Below, piece by piece: positions 1-7,410 of a DNA stretch of 64,000 nt (position 1 is the stretch's first letter; each line of letters begins with the position of its first letter). Source of the DNA: JAMXLO01 sp037201625. Its GTDB lineage: Bacteria; Pseudomonadota; Alphaproteobacteria; Acetobacterales; Acetobacteraceae. Location: assembly GCA_037201625.1 (NCBI GenBank), contig JBBCGR010000004.1, positions 1,240,001 to 1,304,000 of the forward strand, written 5' to 3'. Below the pieces are notes generated by a model, which saw only the letters and a program-made list of their open reading frames with translations, made no database searches and had not been told where the DNA came from. The position numbers were made by a program, and so were the translations under genes.

Positions 1-284
1 GCGGCGCGCGATGCGTCGTAGGAGCGGGCGAGGGCGGCGGCCTTGCCCGGCGCGTCCATCAGGTCCCAGGGAAAGTTGTAGTTGGGACCGGCGGCGTAGC
101 CGATGCCCCAGTGCGCCATCGCGCAGTCGGGGTCGGCCCGCAGCGCCTGCTCGAAGCAGGCGAGTGCTTCCTCGTGGTGGTAGCCGTAGCACCAGTTGAG
201 GCCGCGATCGAACCAGCGCTGCGCATCGGCCGAGGCCGTGGTGATGCTGCGGGCGTAGCGGCCGAGATCGTAGGGATAGTCCAT
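1..284 (-). CDS. Tetratricopeptide-repeat protein, N-terminal part (runs off left edge)
   Basis: The reading frame starts at an ATG (282-284) behind a GGGGAG ribosome site and stays open to the window edge, so only the first ~94 residues are seen. It begins MDYPYDLGRY and contains WFDRGLNWCYGYHHEEALAC, then ALRADPDCAMAHWGIGYA, a typical TPR helix pair. There is no signal peptide. The family of cytosolic TPR proteins that opens this way is much longer (several hundred residues) and has no settled function. It diverges from the cupin gene at 438, so the ~150 bp between them should hold both promoters. Identity as a TPR protein is fairly firm; role unknown. Confidence 0.75.
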   Translation of the reverse strand, partial: MDYPYDLGRYARSITTASADAQRWFDRGLNWCYGYHHEEALACFEQALRADPDCAMAHWGIGYAAGPNYNFPWDLMDAPGKAAALARSYDASRA

Positions 285-437
285 GGCGGGCGCTCCCCGG
301 GGGATTCTGGACGGTGGTCGGCGACTGTACCTGGCGCGGCTGCGATGGTGCAACGAAATCCCGGCTGCGGCGCGGCGCACTGGACGGGAGGCCGGGCGAG
401 GGGCGATAGGGTTGCGCTCCGCAAGGAGGACCTGCCG

Positions 438-854
438 ATGCGACACCCCTGGCTGGGCGCGAGTGCACTGCTGCTGTTGCTGCCGCTCGGCGCGACATCG
501 GCCGAACCCGTGGTCGTCACCCCGCTCATGGCCACCGCCGTGACGGTGAGCGGCCAGCCGATCGTGCTGCCGCAGAAGGACGTGCACCTGGCGGTCTCGA
601 CCTACGACATCGCCGCCGGCGCGAGGCTGCCGGAGCATCGGCATCCGTTCGCGCGCTACGCCTATGTGCTGGCGGGCACGCTGGAGGTGACCAACGTCGA
701 GACCGGCCGCAGCGAGACCTTCAAGGCCGGCGATTTCATCGTCGAGGCGATCGGCCAGTGGCACAAGGCGGTCAATCTCGGCACCGACGCCGTGCGGCTG
801 CTGGTGATCGACCAGACCGAGGGCGCGCAGGGCAACACGGTGCTGCGGCCGTAG
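438..854 (+). CDS. Secreted cupin-domain protein
   Basis: 138 residues. The ATG at 438 is chosen because AAGGAGGA lies seven bases upstream and a classical signal peptide follows at once (RHPWLGASALLLLLPLGATSA, cleavage near residue 22). The body is a single small beta-barrel cupin: motif 1 contains PEHRHPFARYAYVLAG and motif 2 contains GDFIVEAIGQWHKAVN, giving a His-His-(Tyr)-His metal-site pattern. It is probably periplasmic. Small exported cupins of this kind often have no assigned substrate, and nothing next door decides the function. It may be monocistronic, since a large hairpin array follows immediately. Confidence 0.8.
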   Translation: MRHPWLGASALLLLLPLGATSAEPVVVTPLMATAVTVSGQPIVLPQKDVHLAVSTYDIAAGARLPEHRHPFARYAYVLAGTLEVTNVETGRSETFKAGDFIVEAIGQWHKAVNLGTDAVRLLVIDQTEGAQGNTVLRP

Positions 855-864
855 CCGGCCGTTC

Positions 865-1077
865 GGGGCTTCACCCCGGACCCCGACCAAGGGGCGCTGC
901 GCCCTGGACCCCCGCCGAGGGCGGAGCCCTCGGGACCCCGGACTCTGGCTTGGGTGGGAGGGAGGCCCCTACTCGGGCCTCCCTCCCACCCAAGCCAAAA
1001 TTGGGATTGCAAAGGCTGCGCCTTTGCTGGAGGTCCAGGAGGCAACGCCTCCTGGCGGGTTCCAGGGCGGAGCCCTG
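865..1077. repeat. Multi-hairpin intergenic repeat array, arranged symmetrically
   Basis: This gap between the cupin gene and glpX is almost entirely short inverted repeats. Stems are at 865-877, 892-904, 917-931, 1009-1027, 1035-1055 and 1063-1077, each with a 1-5 base loop. A large perfect palindrome with 22-bp arms lies at 947-968 and 975-996 (6-base loop). Links between stems resemble GGACCC, and read outward from the central palindrome the two sides look like two inverted copies of the same kind of element. Such GC-rich strings of small hairpins are familiar in Acetobacteraceae intergenic DNA (from memory). It could end the cupin transcript, and the glpX promoter must lie in or just after it. 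Confidence 0.8.
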
Positions 1078-1145
1078 CGCGCGCATTGGGCGGCGCGCGC
1101 AGTCCTGCTAGTCTGCCGGGAATCCCACCGCCCGGAGGAACGCCC

Positions 1146-2138
1146 ATGGACGCCAACGCCCCGCAACCCGGTGACGTCACCGACCGCAACCTCGCGCTCG
1201 AGCTTGTGCGCGTCACCGAGGCCGCCGCACTCGCCGCCTCGCGCTGGATCGGCCTCGGCAAGAAGAACGAGGCGGACGGCGCCGCGGTCGAAGCCATGCG
1301 CCGCGCCTTCGACCAGGTCGCGATCTCCGGCACCGTGGTGATCGGCGAGGGCGAGATGGACGAAGCGCCGATGCTGTATATCGGCGAGACCGTCGGAGCC
1401 GGCGGGCCGCCGATGGACATCGCCGTCGATCCGCTGGAGGGCACCACGCTGACCTCGAAGGGCGGGCCGTCCGCACTCGCCGTGGTGGCGCTGGCCGAGC
1501 ACGGCAACTTCCTGCACGCGCCCGACATCTACATGGACAAGATCGCCGTGGGCGGCGGATTGCCGGACGGCGTGGTGGACCTCGACGCGTCGGTGGCCAG
1601 CAACCTGCGGGAGTTGGCGAAGGCGAAGAAGTGCTCGGTCGGCGACCTGATGGCGTGCATCCTCGATCGCGACCGCCACAAGGAACTGATCGCGAAGGTG
1701 CGGGAGGCGGGCGCGCGCATCATGCTGATCAGCGACGGCGACATCACCGGTGCGGTCGCGCCTGCCACGCCCGAATCGGAGATCGACATCTACCTGGGCT
1801 CCGGCGGGGCGCCGGAAGGCGTGCTGGCGGCGGCGGCGCTGCGCTGCATCGGCGGGCAGATGCAGGGCCGGCTGATGTTCGAGAACGACGAGCAGGTGCA
1901 GCGGGTGAAGGAGATGGGCCATCCCGATCCGCGGCGGAAGTTCACGCTGGAGGAGATGGCGAAGGGCGACGTGATGTTCGCCTGCACCGGCGTCACCACA
2001 GGCACCATGCTGCGCGGCGTGAAGCGCTTCGGCCGTGGCGCGACCACGCACTCCATGGTGATGCGCAGCAAGTCGGGCACGGTCCGCTTCGTCGAGGCGC
2101 ACCACAACTTCGCGACCAAGACCTGGCTGCAGGATTGA
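1146..2138 (+). CDS. glpX: Fructose-1,6-bisphosphatase class II (GlpX)
   Basis: 330 residues, the normal GlpX length. It removes the 1-phosphate of fructose-1,6-bisphosphate in gluconeogenesis (and in related enzymes also sedoheptulose bisphosphate). The class II metal-site motifs are present: GEGEMDEAPML near residue 65 and VDPLEGTT near residue 95, followed by GGAPEGVLAAAAL. The ATG at 1146 follows GGAGGAACGCCC. The frame stays open upstream through the hairpin array, but that stretch is repeat rather than protein. The stop overlaps the recJ start (TGATG), so the two are probably one transcription unit. Confidence 0.95.
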   Translation: MDANAPQPGDVTDRNLALELVRVTEAAALAASRWIGLGKKNEADGAAVEAMRRAFDQVAISGTVVIGEGEMDEAPMLYIGETVGAGGPPMDIAVDPLEGTTLTSKGGPSALAVVALAEHGNFLHAPDIYMDKIAVGGGLPDGVVDLDASVASNLRELAKAKKCSVGDLMACILDRDRHKELIAKVREAGARIMLISDGDITGAVAPATPESEIDIYLGSGGAPEGVLAAAALRCIGGQMQGRLMFENDEQVQRVKEMGHPDPRRKFTLEEMAKGDVMFACTGVTTGTMLRGVKRFGRGATTHSMVMRSKSGTVRFVEAHHNFATKTWLQD

Positions 2139-3922
2139 TGTCCCTGCCGGCCGATGCCGGCTGCGTCCTGGGCGTCGGCCGCAGCCTGAACGGGCGACGC
2201 TGGATCTGGCGCAGCGGTGAGGACCGTGTCGGCCTGGGCATCGCCCAGCGCATGGGCCTGCCCGAGATCGTCGGCCGCCTGCTGGCCGCGCGCGGCGTCG
2301 ATATCGAGGCGGCGTGCCATTTCCTGGAGCCGACCCTGCGGGCGCTGCTGCCCGATCCGTCCACGCTGATGGACATGGACATCGCCGCCGAGCGCCTCGC
2401 CCATGCGGTGCGCAACGGCGAGACGGTGGGCGTGTTCGGCGACTACGACGTGGACGGCGCGTGCAGTGCGGCGCTGATGGTGACGCTGCTGCGCGACCTG
2501 GGGTGCGAGGTGCTGCACCACGTGCCGGACCGCATGATGGAGGGCTACGGCCCCAACGGTCCGGCGCTGCATTCGCTGGTGCTGCGCGGGGCCAGCCTGA
2601 TCGTCTGCGTCGACTGCGGCACGGCGGCGGCCGATGCGCTGGGGTTCATCGCGGGCGATGCCGATATCATCGTGCTGGACCACCACAAGGCGGAGGGGCC
2701 GCCGCCGTCGATCGTCGCGACGGTCAATCCCAACCGGCTGGACTGCCTGTCGGGGCAGACCGGGCTATGCGCGGCGGCGGTGGCGTTCCTGGCGGCGGTC
2801 GCGACGGTGCGCGTGCTGCGCCGCCAGGGCTTCTTCGCGACGCGGCGGGAGCCGGACCTGATCGCGCTGCTCGACCTGGTGGCGCTGGCGACGGTGTGCG
2901 ACGTGATGCCGCTGACCGGCATCAACCGGGCGCTGGTGTGCCAGGGGCTGAAGGTGATGGCGCGCCGCGCGCGGCCGGGCCTCGCGGCGCTGCTGGACGT
3001 GGCGCAGACGCGCGAGCGGCCGACCGCCGGCACCTGCGGCTTCGCGCTGGGGCCGCGGATCAATGCGGCCGGGCGCATCGCGGAGGCCGATCTCGGGCTG
3101 CGGCTGCTGCTGTGCGACGACATCGTGGAGGCGGCGGCGCTGGCGGCGACGCTGGACGCGGTGAACCGCCAGCGCCAGGAGGTCGAGAGCGCGATGCTGG
3201 ACGATGCGCTGGCCGCGGCGGCGCGCCAGGCGGAGCAGGGGCACGCGACGCTGGTGGTGAGCGGGGCGGCCTGGCATCCGGGCGTGGTCGGCATCGTGGC
3301 CGGCCGGATCAAGGAGCGGTTCAACCGGCCGGCCTGCGTGGCGGGCATCGCGGACGGGCTGGCGAAGGGCTCGGGCCGCTCGGTGGCCGGGCTGGACCTG
3401 GGCGCCGCGGTGATCGCCGCGCGGCAGGCGGGCATCCTGAAGACCGGTGGCGGGCATGCGATGGCGGCGGGCTTCTCGCTGCCGCCGGACCGGATGGCGG
3501 ACTTCCACGCCTTCCTGGACGAGCGCCTGGCGGCGGCGGCGCTGCTTCCCGCGGCGGCGGACCTGTCGGTGGAGGGCACGCTGGCGGTGCTGGGCGCGAC
3601 CACGGAACTGGCGCACCAGCTTGCCCGGCTGGCGCCGTTCGGGGCGGGCAACGAGGAGCCGATGCTGGTGCTGCAGCGCGCCCGGGTGATCCGCGCCGAC
3701 CGGGTGGGGCGCGAGGGCACCGCGATCCGCGCCTATGTGGAGGGCGAGGGCGGCGGGCCGCGGCTGAAGGCGATGCTGTTCCGGGCGCGGGACGGGGCGC
3801 TGGCGGAGGCGCTGCTGGGGCAGCGGGGCATGCCGCTGCATCTGGCGGGGCATCTGCGCGCCGAGGAGTGGAACGGCTCGGTGAACCCTGGATTCTTCAT
3901 CGCGGACGGTGCGGCGGCTTGA
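2138..3922 (+). CDS. recJ: Single-stranded-DNA-specific exonuclease RecJ
   Basis: 594 residues. A 5'-to-3' ssDNA exonuclease for recombination and mismatch or base-excision repair. DHH phosphoesterase motifs appear in order: GDYDVDGACSAAL (~95-107), VDCGTAA (~155), LDHHKAEGPPP (~180) and the later CDVMPLTG. The DHHA1 part carries GRSVAGLDLGAAV and GGGHAMAAGFSLPP. The C-terminal OB-like region ends at LRAEEWNGSVNPGFF. The ATG overlaps the glpX stop by one base (TGATG), suggesting translational coupling. The glpX-recJ pairing is common in alphaproteobacteria. Ends 55 bp before tRNA-Glu. Confidence 0.95.
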   Translation: MSLPADAGCVLGVGRSLNGRRWIWRSGEDRVGLGIAQRMGLPEIVGRLLAARGVDIEAACHFLEPTLRALLPDPSTLMDMDIAAERLAHAVRNGETVGVFGDYDVDGACSAALMVTLLRDLGCEVLHHVPDRMMEGYGPNGPALHSLVLRGASLIVCVDCGTAAADALGFIAGDADIIVLDHHKAEGPPPSIVATVNPNRLDCLSGQTGLCAAAVAFLAAVATVRVLRRQGFFATRREPDLIALLDLVALATVCDVMPLTGINRALVCQGLKVMARRARPGLAALLDVAQTRERPTAGTCGFALGPRINAAGRIAEADLGLRLLLCDDIVEAAALAATLDAVNRQRQEVESAMLDDALAAAARQAEQGHATLVVSGAAWHPGVVGIVAGRIKERFNRPACVAGIADGLAKGSGRSVAGLDLGAAVIAARQAGILKTGGGHAMAAGFSLPPDRMADFHAFLDERLAAAALLPAAADLSVEGTLAVLGATTELAHQLARLAPFGAGNEEPMLVLQRARVIRADRVGREGTAIRAYVEGEGGGPRLKAMLFRARDGALAEALLGQRGMPLHLAGHLRAEEWNGSVNPGFFIADGAAA

Positions 3923-3977
3923 CCCTCGGGTGACCGTCCGCTACCCACCGCTGCCCTCGCACCTGCGGCGCGGCGCG

Positions 3978-4053
3978 GTCCCGTTCGTCTAGAGGCCCAG
4001 GACACCAGCCTTTCACGTTGGTAACACGGGTTCGAATCCCGTACGGGACGCCA
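3978..4053 (+). tRNA. tRNA-Glu (anticodon TTC)
   Basis: 76 bases with the 3' CCA encoded (4051-4053). The acceptor stem pairs 3978-3984 (GTCCCGT) with 4043-4049 (ACGGGAC), and G4050 is the discriminator. The anticodon stem pairs 4005-4009 with 4017-4021 around loop CTTTCAC, so the anticodon is TTC at 4012-4014. The T arm carries GGTTCGAATCC. Every stem is intact, so it should be functional. Confidence 0.96.
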
Positions 4054-4137
4054 TGCAGCCTGACCGGTCGCGCCATCGCGGGCCGATCCGGCCCTGCAAG
4101 GCGCGCAGGACAGTGCGAAAGCAACAGGACGATGCCG

Positions 4138-4350
4138 ATGAAACACCTCACGCTGCTGGCTGCGATTCTGCTGGGCGGCTGCGCCGTGGCATCGGGAGGC
4201 AATGAGGCGAGCGCCGGTGCGCCGGTCGGGTATCTGTACCACGACGGCAATCACATGGGGGGCGTCAGCCAGCCGTCGCCTCAGGCGCTGTACAATGCGG
4301 CGCACGGCGTCTGGCTGTGGCCGCCCGCCGAAAGCGACCGCCCGGGCTGA
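4138..4350 (+). CDS. Small predicted lipoprotein
   Basis: 70 residues from the ATG at 4138 (AGGAC eight bases upstream), starting MKHLTLLAAILLGGCAV. This is a short signal sequence ending in a lipobox-like LGGC, so Cys15 would be lipidated. The ATG at 4132 is also in frame but sits too close to the ribosome site. The mature part contains GYLYHDGNHMGG and ends ALYNAAHGVWLWPPAESDRPG, with no domain I recognise. Likely anchored in the outer membrane or periplasm; function unknown. About 235 bp with no convincing gene separate it from the cytochrome gene. Confidence 0.6.
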   Translation: MKHLTLLAAILLGGCAVASGGNEASAGAPVGYLYHDGNHMGGVSQPSPQALYNAAHGVWLWPPAESDRPG

Positions 4351-4586
4351 TCCAACCCAGGGCCAACTGCCCAGGGACACGTACCCCGGCCCACTCGTTC
4401 CGCAGCCGGCTACGGCTGTAACCCGAACGATCGCGCCTGACACCGCCGGGTAATTCCGCGCCAGCAATCTCCGGTTCCAGCGCCGCGACAACGCGATCCT
4501 GGACCGCGGCCGAACTCCATCCCCGACGCACCCGGCCGCCGTCCTGCGCGCGGCTGCGTGCCGTCGCCCGCCCGACAGGGAGTGTC

Positions 4587-5543
4587 ATGGCCGCAATCGT
4601 CGAACTGGGCATGCTGGTTGCCGTGGTGGCGCTGTTCGCCGGGCTCGGCAGACTGGCGTGGCTCGCCGAGGGGCGGCTGCTGCGCTGGGGCGGCATGGCG
4701 GTCGCGGCGCTGGTCGCCTCTGCGTCGCTCGTAGCGTTCGTTGTCGCGGCCATCGGCCTGTACCGGACCGGGGCGCGCACTGCGCCGGTGCCGCAGGTGA
4801 GCGTTGCCGGCACGCCGGAGCAGATCCGGCGCGGCCATGCCATCGCCGACAGCTTCTGCGCCGGCTGCCATACGCGCGGGGGCACGCTGACCGGCGGCTT
4901 CGACGTCGGGGGGGAGCTTCCGCTGCCGGTCGGCTCGTTCGTCGCCGCCAACCTGACGCCGGCGGGCGCCCTGCGGGACTGGTCGGATGGCGAGATCTTC
5001 CGTGCCATCCGCAACGGCGTCGACGCGCACGGGCGCTGGCTGGTGATGATGTCCTACACCAACGCCGGGAAACTCAGCGACGAGGACACGCTGGCGGTCA
5101 TTGCGTATCTGCGCAGCCTGCCCGCGCTCGGCGTCGCCACGGGCGATCCGCCGGACCGTCTGACGCTGCTGGGCCTCGTCATGCTGGGGTCCGGCCTGCT
5201 GCCGCGCGGCAAGCCCGTGCACACCGGCGCGGTCTTGGCGCCGGCAAAGGCGCCCACCGCGGCCTATGGCGAATACATCCTGTCGTACCAGGATTGCCGC
5301 GAATGCCACGGCGCCGATCTCACGGGCGGCGTGCCGGGCCAGCTTCCGCCGGTCGGGCCCGACCTCACGGTGGTGCAGGCCTGGGACCTGCCGGAGTTCA
5401 TCGCCACCATGCGGACCGGCAGGGATCCGGGCGGCCGCCAGCTCAATGAGGTGATGCCGTGGCGCGCGATCGGCCGGATGGACGATGAAGAACTGAGCGC
5501 GGTCTACCGGTACCTGCGGCAGATGCCCGGGTCTGGCGGTTAA
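4587..5543 (+). CDS. Membrane-anchored di-haem cytochrome c
   Basis: 318 residues with two CxxCH haem sites: CAGCH (~residue 91) and CRECH (~235). Each is followed by a cytochrome c fold with a distal Met candidate (MMSYTNAGKLSDEDTLAVIA and EVMPWRAIGRMDDEELSAVY). Two hydrophobic helices fill residues 4-25 and 32-55, so the haem domains face the periplasm. GGGAG before the ATG supports the start. Di-haem cytochromes like this pass electrons from periplasmic dehydrogenases to the respiratory chain. The PaoABC-like enzyme at 7.4-11.3 kb is a conceivable donor, but that is inference from proximity. Confidence 0.85.
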   Translation: MAAIVELGMLVAVVALFAGLGRLAWLAEGRLLRWGGMAVAALVASASLVAFVVAAIGLYRTGARTAPVPQVSVAGTPEQIRRGHAIADSFCAGCHTRGGTLTGGFDVGGELPLPVGSFVAANLTPAGALRDWSDGEIFRAIRNGVDAHGRWLVMMSYTNAGKLSDEDTLAVIAYLRSLPALGVATGDPPDRLTLLGLVMLGSGLLPRGKPVHTGAVLAPAKAPTAAYGEYILSYQDCRECHGADLTGGVPGQLPPVGPDLTVVQAWDLPEFIATMRTGRDPGGRQLNEVMPWRAIGRMDDEELSAVYRYLRQMPGSGG

Positions 5544-5561
5544 ATGGAGCGCCGTTGTCCA

Positions 5562-5591
5562 AGAGCGTGATTCACCGCTTCGGTGATTCCA
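5562..5591 (-). repeat. Truncated copy of the 103-bp dispersed hairpin repeat
   Basis: About 30 bases between the convergent cytochrome and CYTH-CHAD genes match, with one mismatch over 29, the reverse complement of 61666-61694 in the full copy at 61646-61749. The core is a short hairpin, TCACCG-CTT-CGGTGA (5572-5586), which could help terminate both converging transcripts. Only this inner hairpin of the family is present here. Confidence 0.7.
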
Positions 5592-5607
5592 TCCGGGCCG
5601 CTCGCGC

Positions 5608-7215
5608 CTACGACCAGAACACCGGCATCGACTTGAACTGCCGCCAGTGCTTGCGCAGCGTCGATCCCACGGCGATCCGGTCGCAGGCCTGCCAGCCCAT
5701 CACAGCACCGATCGCACGCTGCACGTCGGGCGATACCGGATCGGCGGCGAGCGTGAGCAGGAACGGCCGGGTGGTGATCGCGTCGTGATCATGGCCGAGC
5801 GCATCCTGCAGGTCGGCGATGCACGCCAGGTAGTCCTTGGCATTCGAGCGGCCGCCGTGCAGTCCCTGGAAGAACTCCGCCGCGTAGCGCAGCTTCTTCA
5901 GCGATATCCGGACGCGATGCCGCGCCTCGGGCTGCAGGTGACGGAAATGCGCGCCCTGGTGCAGCACCTTGCGATACAGCCGGGTCATCACCCGGGCGGC
6001 GAATTCGGGCGCCGGCAGCAGCAGCAGCGGCAGCGACTGGCCGTCCAGCTCGTTGCGCCAGCCGCGGGATTCGATCCAGTGGCGCAGCGACAACTGGAAC
6101 CGGTTGTAGCGTGGGCTGGCCAGCGCCTCGCGCAGGTCGGCATAGGCCGCCATCCGGTGCGGTTCGGCCGCCTGGCGGAGGCCCTCGAAATCCGCAATGT
6201 CCAACTGCAACGCTTCGGCCGGTGCGCTCACCGTCTCGGTGATGAAGACGTCCCAGTCGCGCGCGCCGCCGAGCAGTCCCGCCAGCCACTTGGCCTCGGC
6301 CGCGAACCCCTCGAGCGTCGGCGAGCCGAGTTCGCGGCGCAGCAGGATGCACGCCGTGCGGAAGCGGCGCAGCGCGACGCGCATCTGGTGCACACCCTCC
6401 GGATCGCGGCCACCCTCCGCCACGATCTGGTTCGCCAGCAGGTGATGCTGGCAGGTCCCCAGCAGCACGCCGATCGTGTCGTCCAGCGTGTACTCGGCGG
6501 TGATCGACGGCGAGACCGCCTTGGTCGACTTCGGCGCCAGCCCGAAGGCGAGCCCGTAGCCGCGGTCGGACTTGCTCTGCGTGCCGATCCGCAGCGGCGC
6601 CGCGTCGAGCAGTTCGATCCCGAGATCGTACAGCACGCGCGCCTCGCCGCTCTTGATCTCGAGTTCGATCTCGTTGAGCGGTTCGCGGTGCTCGCCGGCC
6701 TCGATGCAGCCTTCGTCGAACGCCACCTCGATCACCGCGCCGAGCAGGTCGAGATGCTGGGTGCGCCGGCGCACCTTGGTCGTGAAGACGGGGCGCAGTT
6801 CGCCCGCGGCCAGGGTGTCGAACGGCGCGCCGATCTCCGCCATCGGCATCGCCGAGAAATCGGGTGCCAGGCTGCCGGTCGGCACCTCCCACTCGCCGCG
6901 GGCGAAAGGCTGGCCGTTGGCCGGGGCGCGCTTCAGCGTCTGGGTGAAGCGCCGGCCGCTGCGCCGCACGCGCAGCGACAGCCCGTGGCTGAACAGCGTG
7001 CGTTCCGGTGTGTCGTAATAGACCGCCTCGAGCCGTCGCGTGGTGCCGGCGCTGCGCGCGTGACGGGTGATGATCGGCGCTTCGCGAAGCCGCTCCAGCC
7101 CGCCCGACGGGACGAGCAGTTTCAGCTCGACCTCGTTCCTCAGGTCGGGCCTGGGTCTGGCCGGAACCTCTGTGGCACCGGACCCCGGCGCCCGCGTGAC
7201 CCGGCCATTCAGCAT
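5608..7215 (-). CDS. CYTH-CHAD domain protein (inorganic triphosphatase-like)
   Basis: 535 residues from the ATG at 7213-7215. A TTG nine codons earlier (7242) is open but has no ribosome site. The N-terminal CYTH domain begins with the hallmark ExExK (NEVELKLLV, ~residue 27) and continues with basic strands such as RLEAVYYDTPERTLF and SLRVRRSGRRFTQTLKR, the tunnel that binds triphosphate and metals. From ~residue 250 a CHAD helical domain follows, with its conserved basic His signatures VHQMRVALRRFRTA and RHRVRISLKKLRYAAEFF. CHAD binds polyphosphate, and CYTH-CHAD fusions hydrolyse inorganic triphosphate. Convergent with the cytochrome gene. Confidence 0.88.
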   Translation of the reverse strand: MLNGRVTRAPGSGATEVPARPRPDLRNEVELKLLVPSGGLERLREAPIITRHARSAGTTRRLEAVYYDTPERTLFSHGLSLRVRRSGRRFTQTLKRAPANGQPFARGEWEVPTGSLAPDFSAMPMAEIGAPFDTLAAGELRPVFTTKVRRRTQHLDLLGAVIEVAFDEGCIEAGEHREPLNEIELEIKSGEARVLYDLGIELLDAAPLRIGTQSKSDRGYGLAFGLAPKSTKAVSPSITAEYTLDDTIGVLLGTCQHHLLANQIVAEGGRDPEGVHQMRVALRRFRTACILLRRELGSPTLEGFAAEAKWLAGLLGGARDWDVFITETVSAPAEALQLDIADFEGLRQAAEPHRMAAYADLREALASPRYNRFQLSLRHWIESRGWRNELDGQSLPLLLLPAPEFAARVMTRLYRKVLHQGAHFRHLQPEARHRVRISLKKLRYAAEFFQGLHGGRSNAKDYLACIADLQDALGHDHDAITTRPFLLTLAADPVSPDVQRAIGAVMGWQACDRIAVGSTLRKHWRQFKSMPVFWS

Positions 7216-7340
7216 GCGTCCATCAGAGGGAGTTGCGTACAACTTCTAGGCCGAAGCGGGATTTGCCGGCAAGGCGCGTCGCAAGAACATTGCCGCGAGA
7301 CGCGATCGCGGCCGGGCAGGGACGCATGGTCCGGCCGCGT

Positions 7341-7410
7341 CGCCATCGCTCCAGCGCCCGCCATCGCTCCAGCGCCCGCCATCGCTCCAGCGCATCGCCA
7401 TCGCTACAGC
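7341..7410. repeat. 18-bp tandem repeat next to the paoC stop codon
   Basis: Nearly four head-to-tail copies of an 18-base unit (CGCCATCGCTCCAGCGCC): 7341-7358, 7359-7376, 7377-7394 (one change) and a diverged partial at 7396-7410. The last copy contains the stop codon of the Mo-subunit gene (7404-7406), so the array seems to have expanded outward from the gene's 3' end by slippage. No gene lies in the rest of 7216-7403. Confidence 0.8.

Noticed and set aside
969..2105. Long open frame (378 codons) on the minus strand opposite glpX
   Set aside because: It is the codon-position shadow of glpX in high-GC DNA; the translation is Arg/His/Ala-rich with no domain, while the plus strand has intact GlpX motifs.
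4351..4586. Possible gene between the lipoprotein and cytochrome genes (plus-strand frame 4202-4453)
   Set aside because: No ribosome site, Arg-rich composition and overlap with the lipoprotein gene in another frame; I see only non-coding sequence and probably the cytochrome promoter.
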